DNA of 64,000 nt from an uncultured Roseibium sp. Lineage in GTDB: Bacteria > Pseudomonadota > Alphaproteobacteria > Rhizobiales > Stappiaceae. Below are positions 58,333 to 64,000 of the stretch, piece by piece. The notes beneath the pieces are model-generated. The model did not search any database. It saw nothing but the letters and a program-made list of their open reading frames with translations, and had not been told where the DNA came from. Numbering within the stretch: the first letter of the stretch is position 1; every line of letters starts with the position of its first letter. The stretch lies in contig NZ_OY780958.1 in NCBI RefSeq assembly GCF_963675985.1, positions 620,001-684,000 on the forward strand, read 5' to 3'. The translations under genes were made by a program, and so were the position numbers.

Positions 58333-59151
58333 TCAGAGCCCCATTTTTGTCCGCGCCATGTAAAGGGCAAGCACGGCGGCGTTGGAGACGTTGAGCGACC
58401 GGATCTTGCCGGGCATGTCGAGGCGGGCGAGCTTGTCGCAGGCCTCGCGGACACCCTGGCGCACGCCTTTTCCCTCCGAGCCGAGCACCAGCACCGTCTT
58501 CGGGCCGAACTCCGTTTCTTCCAGCGTGGCTTCGCCGTCGCTGTCGAGCGCGACGCAGAAGAAGCTCTGTTCGCCCATTTCGGTGATGAAACGGGCCATG
58601 TTCTTCACCCGCACATGCCTGATCATGTCGAGCGCGCCGCTGGCGGATTTGGCCAGCACCGGGCCTTCCTCGGGCGCATGGCGTTCGGTGGTGACCACGG
58701 CGTCGGCATCGAGCGCGACGGCGGAGCGCAGGATGGCGCCGACATTGTGCGGATCTGTGACCTGGTCGAGGGCGAGCACCAGCCGGGCGCCTTTCAGTTC
58801 CTTTACGCCGTAGGCGGGCAGGGGATCCGCCTCCAGGATCACCCCCTGATGGACGGCATCCCTTGTGACCATGTGATCGAGCTGGCGCGGCTGCAGAGTC
58901 TCGATCGGCACATCGATCTTGACGTCCCGTTCGGCCAGGCGACGCTGGGCGTTTTCCGTTGCAAAGAGCTTGCGCCGCTTGCGGTCCGGATTGGCGAAGG
59001 CGGCTTCCACCGTGTGCATGCCGTAAAGCAGGATCGGGCCTTCCGGCGGCAGGCCGGGCCGGCGCGGTGCGGGCTTCTTCTTGGCAAAGGGGATACGTCC
59101 GCCCTTGGCCGTTGGGCGCCCGGGGCGCCGGTTGGGAGTGTCGTCGGTCAT
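58333..59151 (-). CDS. rlmB: 23S rRNA 2'-O-methyltransferase, TrmH family
   Basis: A 272-residue SpoU/TrmH-type RNA 2'-O-methyltransferase. The N-terminal substrate-binding domain starts LLYGMHTVEAAFANPDR and the SPOUT knot motifs are LALDQVTDPHNVGAILRSA, VLVLGSEGKGVRQ and SLNVSNAAVLALY. It modifies G2251 of 23S rRNA in its E. coli counterpart RlmB. A basic N-terminal tail of 38 residues is common in alphaproteobacteria. It stands alone on its strand. Confidence 0.92.
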   Translation of the reverse strand: MTDDTPNRRPGRPTAKGGRIPFAKKKPAPRRPGLPPEGPILLYGMHTVEAAFANPDRKRRKLFATENAQRRLAERDVKIDVPIETLQPRQLDHMVTRDAVHQGVILEADPLPAYGVKELKGARLVLALDQVTDPHNVGAILRSAVALDADAVVTTERHAPEEGPVLAKSASGALDMIRHVRVKNMARFITEMGEQSFFCVALDSDGEATLEETEFGPKTVLVLGSEGKGVRQGVREACDKLARLDMPGKIRSLNVSNAAVLALYMARTKMGL

Positions 59152-59192
59152 GGCGCACTCTTAGAGCCAAAACGAGTGACAGGAAAGCAATT

Positions 59193-59939
59193 CTAGCCTT
59201 CGGTCACCCGTTTCAGATCCTTCAGGAACGCGCGGATGCGTTTTGCGTTGACGCCACGGTCGATCTGGCCGACCCGGGAGCGGGAGCGCATGTCGACGAG
59301 GGAACCGTTATCGTCCTCCTGAATGCGGATGGCAATTTCGTCCTTGAACCCAAAGATCATGGAACTGGCAACGGCCTCGATCCGTCCCTCGTCGGGCGCA
59401 TCGGCGACAATTTCCCAGCCCCGGCCTTTCACGATATCGAGGGCGTGCGCATAGGTCTTTTCAAGTGACGTCGCGAGCGTCAGAGGCACCAGATCCGGAT
59501 AGGCAGCCTGCTGCAACTCGGCTGTTGCACCGCCTGGATAGTCGATCGGGCTGGGCATATCCCAGAAAACCGGCGGGTTTTCCGTATCGGTACTGATGTC
59601 GTTAATCGGCGGATAGGCCTGTGCCGCGTCATCGAAGCGGGCGGTCATGCCGAGCAGCGGGGCGCTGAGGACGAGCCCCAGGAGGCTGATGATCAGACCG
59701 CGCCGGCCGCCTCCGGGGCGAGAGACGACAAGGCCGGCAAGCGACAACAGACAGCCGACGCCGGATGCGTAGACGGCCCATTCCGCAAGGTGCATGACCT
59801 CGGCCACGAACCAGGTGCCGCTGCGATAGCCGAACACCGATGCGGAGAACAGTCCCATGCCGGCAAGCGCGACGAGAAATCCGATCAGCGCGAGTTTGGA
59901 GAGGGGCTTGCGCGCAAGGGTCAGGCCTGGGCCGGTCAT
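59193..59939 (-). CDS. DUF1499 membrane protein
   Basis: A 248-residue protein with three N-terminal membrane helices (LALIGFLVALAGMGLFSASVF; AVYASGVGCLLSLAGLVV; GLIISLLGLVLSAPLLGM) followed by a periplasmic DUF1499 domain (PVFWDMPSPIDYPG, EGRIEAVASSMIFGFKDEIAIRI, SRVGQIDRGVNAKRI). Function unknown. It overlaps the sterol desaturase-like gene by 4 nt and may assist a membrane-lipid step. Confidence 0.82.
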   Translation of the reverse strand: MTGPGLTLARKPLSKLALIGFLVALAGMGLFSASVFGYRSGTWFVAEVMHLAEWAVYASGVGCLLSLAGLVVSRPGGGRRGLIISLLGLVLSAPLLGMTARFDDAAQAYPPINDISTDTENPPVFWDMPSPIDYPGGATAELQQAAYPDLVPLTLATSLEKTYAHALDIVKGRGWEIVADAPDEGRIEAVASSMIFGFKDEIAIRIQEDDNGSLVDMRSRSRVGQIDRGVNAKRIRAFLKDLKRVTEG

Positions 59940-60793
59940 TCCTGTTCTTCTTTCTTGTAGGTCTGTTCCCGGTTGATCGCGTAGCCGCTGGCCGGTCCAC
60001 GTACAGGCTGTACCAGCATGCGGTCGAGCCACAGGTCGCGTCGGTCACGAAACTGTTCGATGCCGATGGTCATGCCCTCGTGGCCGTCGCGCGGTTGGGG
60101 GGTGTAGGTGCCGAGCAGCCGGTCCCACCAGGGCAGATTGAAGCCGAAGTTGCTGTTGGTTTCCGCCGGGTGGATGGAGTGATGAACCCGGTGCATGTCC
60201 GGCGTCACGACGAAGAGGCGCAGGATCCGGTCGATGCCGTCGGGAAGCTTCACGTTGGAATGGTTGAACATGGCGGTCGCGTTTAAAAGCACCTCGAAGA
60301 TCAGAACCGCAACGGCGGGTGGGCCAAGGACGGCGACGACGGCCAGCTTGATCCCCATGGACAGGAGGATTTCCACCGGGTGAAAGCGCAGGCCCGTGGT
60401 CACGTCGATTTCCAGATCCGCATGATGCATCCGGTGCAGCCGCCATAGGGCTGGAACCGCATGGAACATGACATGCTGAAGGTAGATCGCCAGATCGAGA
60501 GCGGCGACGGACACCACGATGGCGAGCCAGCCAGGAACCTGGAAGACGTTGAACAGGCCCCAGCCGCGCTCTTCAGCCAGGAGCGCCAGTCCCACCGCCA
60601 CGATCGGAAAGGTCAGCCGGACGAGGAAACTGTCGAGGAACACCACGCCGATGTTGTTGGTCCAGCGAATCAGACGGGGGATTTCCCGCCGCCGGCGGGG
60701 ACAGGCTGCTTCCCACAGCGCCATGACGATCAGAACGCCGAGGAAGAAGGCGATGCGAATCAAAGGTTCGTTCGCGAGCAGGATGTCTGTCAT
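59936..60793 (-). CDS. Sterol desaturase / fatty acid hydroxylase family protein
   Basis: A 285-residue di-iron membrane oxygenase. Histidine boxes are LQHVMFH, HRMHH and HRVHH (each visible), plus a further His in MFNHSN. Several TM helices precede them. It would hydroxylate or desaturate a lipid. Overlaps the DUF1499 gene (ATGA). ATG at 60793 is chosen; an upstream in-frame start exists at 60823. Confidence 0.88.
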   Translation of the reverse strand: MTDILLANEPLIRIAFFLGVLIVMALWEAACPRRRREIPRLIRWTNNIGVVFLDSFLVRLTFPIVAVGLALLAEERGWGLFNVFQVPGWLAIVVSVAALDLAIYLQHVMFHAVPALWRLHRMHHADLEIDVTTGLRFHPVEILLSMGIKLAVVAVLGPPAVAVLIFEVLLNATAMFNHSNVKLPDGIDRILRLFVVTPDMHRVHHSIHPAETNSNFGFNLPWWDRLLGTYTPQPRDGHEGMTIGIEQFRDRRDLWLDRMLVQPVRGPASGYAINREQTYKKEEQE

Positions 60794-60997
60794 TTGCTCT
60801 GGACCGTCTCCGGGTTCCGGCATGCAGCCGGATTAAATTCAGATTTTCTTATATATGGGAGATCCGGTCGGATACCAACCAACTCGCCTTTTGCCGCATC
60901 GGCGGGATTTCGTCGCATTTGCGCGATATCAAGGGCAGATGGAACCATTGGCGATAGACTTTCGTTAATGCCAGGGACCCTTAAGCGAGGTGATATC

Positions 60998-61471
60998 ATG
61001 ACCAGATTTATTCGGAATGCGGCGCTGGCGATCGTTCTGGGACTGAGCGGATCGGTCGTGATGGCCGCGCAGGCTTCCGCACAATCATGCGACAGTTACG
61101 CTCGCGATTACGCCAACCGGACAACCCGGACCGGGAACAATGTGGTTGGCGGTGCGGTCGGCGGCGCCGTTGTCGGCGGTGTGATTGGCTCGGTTACGGG
61201 CAGCTGGGGCCGGGGGGCCGCTATCGGCGGCGGCGTCGGTGCCGCGGCCGGTGCGGGGAAATCGTCGGTCGACTGGAACCGCGCCTACAAACGGGCCTAT
61301 AATGACTGTGTGGCCAGGCAGAACGCACGGTCGGCACCGCGCGGTCGCGGCCGCGGCCTGGAGCCATGGACGCCGCAGTGGTACGACTATTGCGGTCGGA
61401 AATACCGGTCGTTCAACCCGAGAACGGGCTATTACACGACCTACAGCGGTCGGAAGCGCTTCTGTCAGTAA
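60998..61471 (+). CDS. BA14K-family protein with glycine zipper
   Basis: A 157-residue exported protein. Signal peptide ends near QASA-QSC. A glycine-zipper membrane segment (GGAVGGAVVGGVIGSVTG) is followed by the BA14K C-terminal motif WYDYCGRKYRSFNPRTGYY. BA14K proteins of Brucella and relatives are surface or immunoreactive proteins with proposed lectin activity. No operon partner. Confidence 0.85.
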   Translation: MTRFIRNAALAIVLGLSGSVVMAAQASAQSCDSYARDYANRTTRTGNNVVGGAVGGAVVGGVIGSVTGSWGRGAAIGGGVGAAAGAGKSSVDWNRAYKRAYNDCVARQNARSAPRGRGRGLEPWTPQWYDYCGRKYRSFNPRTGYYTTYSGRKRFCQ

Positions 61472-61507
61472 GTGCTGTGACTGGGTATTCCGAGGCGATC
61501 GGCCAGT

Positions 61508-62005
61508 CTACTGGCCGATCCCGAAGATCATGCAATTGACCGTCGCGTGCGCGATCAGCTTGCCGCTGGCATCCAACAGGCTACCTTCCGCTGTTGCCAG
61601 TCTCCGGCCCCGATGAACGAGCCGGCCCTCACAACGGACCTCTCCGGCGTCGGGCAACAACGGGCGGACCATGTTTACCGTGAGCGACGTGGTCGTGCAG
61701 AGTTCGCCGGCCTCGAGGTCGGTATGGACCGCGCATGTCAGGGCCGAATCGAGGATCGTCGAGATCCAGCCGCCGTGGACGGTGCCCTGCGGATTCATGT
61801 GCGCGGCGGACGGCGTGCCGGTGAAGACGGCGCGGCCCCGTTCCGCTTCCTGCAGCTTCATTTCCATGGTGACCATGATCGGCGGTGCGGGCAGGCGACC
61901 GGCCAGCATTTCCTCAAAGATTTCCACACCGCTCATGCGGGCGATGGTTTCGCGGGGCAGGGCGCCCAGATTCGTTGTGCTGTCGGTTGTCTGTGTGTCG
62001 CTCAT
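61508..62005 (-). CDS. PaaI-like hotdog thioesterase
   Basis: A 165-residue hotdog-fold thioesterase with the active-site motif NPQGTVHGGWISTILDSAL and the TTSLTVNMVRPL core. Likely hydrolyses acyl- or aryl-CoA. It lies 34 bp after the MarR gene on the same strand and is probably controlled by it. Confidence 0.85.
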   Translation of the reverse strand: MSDTQTTDSTTNLGALPRETIARMSGVEIFEEMLAGRLPAPPIMVTMEMKLQEAERGRAVFTGTPSAAHMNPQGTVHGGWISTILDSALTCAVHTDLEAGELCTTTSLTVNMVRPLLPDAGEVRCEGRLVHRGRRLATAEGSLLDASGKLIAHATVNCMIFGIGQ

Positions 62006-62039
62006 GACGGATGGGTCCCTGTTTGCCTTGTCATCGGGT

Positions 62040-62492
62040 TCAATCGTTGGTGTTTGATGTTTCCAGGCGGTGGACAGCCTTGCGCAGAGCCGACAGATGC
62101 ATTCGGATCGCATCTGCATCCGGATCGTCAAGCGTGCCGGTCAGACTGTTCTGGGCTTGCTGCCAGGCCTCATAGGCTTCCGCCAGTCGTTCCTCGCCTT
62201 GTGCGGTCAGTTCCGGAACGACCTGCTTCGGCCCCTTTTTGTATCGGCGGACGAGATCCGCCTGCTCCAGCGGAAGCAGGTTACGCTGGAGGGTGGAGCG
62301 TTCGATGCCCATCAGCCGGGCGAGCGCGCTTAACGACTCCGCCTTGCCGGAGCCGATCACGCCGAGCAGAACGGCCTGGGTGACCTCCAGGCCAAGCGGC
62401 GCCAAATAGCGATTATAATGGCGGGTTACCAGATTGGCCGTTCTCCTGGCGGCGTGGGCCAGGCAAACGCGCCCCATCCATTCGATATCCAT
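62040..62492 (-). CDS. MarR-family regulator
   Basis: A 150-residue MarR-type regulator. The HTH segments are SLSALARLMGIERSTLQRNLLPLEQADLV and the wing YKKGPKQVVPELTAQGEE. It precedes the thioesterase gene. Two GTTGTA-type palindromes upstream are its likely operators. Ligand unknown. Confidence 0.85.
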   Translation of the reverse strand: MDIEWMGRVCLAHAARRTANLVTRHYNRYLAPLGLEVTQAVLLGVIGSGKAESLSALARLMGIERSTLQRNLLPLEQADLVRRYKKGPKQVVPELTAQGEERLAEAYEAWQQAQNSLTGTLDDPDADAIRMHLSALRKAVHRLETSNTND

Positions 62493-62520
62493 CCGGTCTT
62501 GGGCTCCGATGATCGACTAT

Positions 62521-62555
62521 GTTGTATATGCAACAAAAATAGTTGTAGGTACAAC
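62521..62555. promoter_or_regulatory. Tandem MarR operators
   Basis: GTTGTATATGCAAC (62521-62534) and GTTGTAGGTACAAC (62542-62555), the second a perfect dyad of 6-bp arms, centres 21 bp apart (two helical turns), just upstream of the MarR gene start. Confidence 0.6.
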
Positions 62556-63086
62556 ATATTAATTCCTCTGCTTGAGCCCGGTTGCAGATACCGACGTCTC
62601 ATGGCGGCGCCTTTTAAAAAGGGCGAGGCCCCCGACGCGTCGCAATTGGCATATCTGGCGCAGGTCACGTTCGAGCCGGATATATATAATGCAGCAGTGG
62701 CGTCTGCGCTCGAAGGAGGCTGGAAAACAATCGCGGCTGGTCCGTGCGTGGAGCCTTTTTACCTGAATGCCGGACTTATTTTCGCCGCCAAGGCGGCCGT
62801 TGGGCATGAAAGTGGCCGTTATCCCGATCGATCGTTCAGGCACGGATAGGGATCGATTGCCGGCAATTGACTGCAAATAAACATAAATCCGGCGCATGAG
62901 GTGTTCCTGAGCCGCGTGAGGTGGCGCGTCTGAGGGTAAAGTTGGGAAATTTTCCAAATGATCTGCAAATCGGCGTTGACACCACTACCCGTCATCTGCA
63001 TAACACGCGCCACGGGATTGCTCGCCCCTCCGGGCGGGCTCTTCGTGAAGCCATCCTGACCGCTTCGGCGCGAAGCAGGACGAGAT
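62556..63086. other. Intergenic stretch with one doubtful small frame
   Basis: An ATG frame at 62601-62849 encodes 82 residues starting MAAPFKKGEAPDASQLAYLAQ without a binding site or recognised family. The rest shows no gene. It precedes the tRNA-tuf block. Confidence 0.35.
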
Positions 63087-63171
63087 GGAGGAGTGCCCGA
63101 GTGGCTAAAGGGGACGGACTGTAAATCCGTTGGCTATGCCTACGTTGGTTCGAATCCAACCTCCTCCACCA
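63087..63171 (+). tRNA. tRNA-Tyr (anticodon GTA)
   Basis: Acceptor GGAGGAG/CTCCTCC, D arm with GTGGCTAAAG, anticodon loop CTGTAAA (GTA), a long class II variable arm (TTGGCTATGCCTAC) and T arm GGTTCGAATCC. CCA is encoded at the end. Confidence 0.96.
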
Positions 63172-63193
63172 TCGTCCGGCCGATCACCGGTGC

Positions 63194-63267
63194 GCGGGTG
63201 TAGCTCAATGGTAGAGCAGCAGCCTTCCAAGCTGATGACGAGGGTTCGATTCCCTTCACCCGCTCCA
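63194..63267 (+). tRNA. tRNA-Gly (anticodon TCC)
   Basis: Acceptor GCGGGTG/CACCCGC, D arm AGCTCAATGGTAGAGC, anticodon loop CTTCCAA (TCC), T arm GGGTTCGATTCCC, CCA encoded. Together with tRNA-Tyr it precedes tuf, a common order in bacteria. Confidence 0.96.
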
Positions 63268-63432
63268 TCATGGGTGCTGATCGGAGTGTCCGGAACGGAA
63301 GCTGCTTTCGCCCGGAAATCCTGACAGAACATACGGGAAGCAATTCGTCGTCCGCGGATACGTCCAAAGCGCCGGAAAGCGTCCCGCCTCGAGCCTTTAA
63401 CGATTTAACGTATTGGACAGAGAGCGACGCCG

Positions 63433-64000
<568 letters not shown>

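Noticed and set aside
62601..62849. Small protein gene MAAPFKKGEAPDASQ...
   Set aside because: No ribosome binding site, no family and an ordinary intergenic position; probably chance.

Overview
The window reads as an alphaproteobacterial chromosome of Hyphomicrobiales type, probably close to marine Stappiaceae (Roseibium/Labrenzia/Stappia). Supporting signs are a BA14K protein, a PAS + PilZ pair, a DUF2336 protein, CtrA-like TTAA-N7-TTAA sites, a RirA-like TGA-N9-TCA iron box, TRAP and Opp/Liv transporters, high GC, and many 1-8 nt start/stop overlaps. The genus is inference. I see no insertion sequence, prophage, CRISPR array or rRNA.

Layout. 0-5.9 kb is housekeeping: PilZ, PAS, a possible structured RNA, rhomboid, CBS, hisI, folE, an Fe-S scaffold protein and yidD. 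6.0-10.6 kb holds a radical SAM protein, a GNAT + C39-peptidase fusion and a RimK-like ATP-grasp ligase, which look like a peptide or amide tailoring set. 10.9-19.6 kb holds thrS, an exported protein, a nitroreductase, a flavin reductase, a lytic transglycosylase, DUF2336 and Hpt proteins with CtrA-like sites, and nadK.

19.7-54.4 kb is about 35 kb of catabolic genes in three blocks. (A) 19.7-30.6 kb, minus strand: LysR regulator, five-gene Opp/Dpp-type ABC importer, phnW, phnX and a formylglycine-type phosphonate monoester hydrolase. This suggests import of an aminoethylphosphonate ester or conjugate, ester hydrolysis, transamination and C-P cleavage. (B) 30.7-39.7 kb: flavin reductase and MarR, divergent from a NicX-like 2,5-dihydroxypyridine dioxygenase, a NicD-like hydrolase, an acyl-CoA-dehydrogenase-fold protein without the usual catalytic Glu, an acyl-CoA ligase and a TRAP transporter. 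This looks like catabolism of an N-heteroaromatic acid. (C) 39.7-54.4 kb, minus strand: GntR, a Liv-type ABC importer, aconitase-family hydratase subunits, an isocitrate-lyase-superfamily C-C lyase, hydantoinase/oxoprolinase A and B, an isochorismatase-fold protein with Gly at the Cys position, and a fumarate-reductase-like flavoprotein. Nearly all are translationally coupled. A divergent tautomerase-SnoaL fusion faces the GntR gene. Block C resembles ATP-driven opening of a cyclic imide or lactam followed by a dimethylmaleate-hydratase / dimethylmalate-lyase-like ending. I cannot name its substrate, and it is my best candidate for an undescribed pathway.

54.4-64 kb holds a lipoprotein, two orphan membrane proteins beside tRNA-Thr, an iron-regulated-looking haem monooxygenase operon, rlmB, DUF1499 and sterol-desaturase-family genes, BA14K, a thioesterase and MarR with tandem operators, then tRNA-Tyr, tRNA-Gly and the start of tuf. 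Two copies of a palindromic intergenic repeat lie at 10.7 and 58.2 kb.
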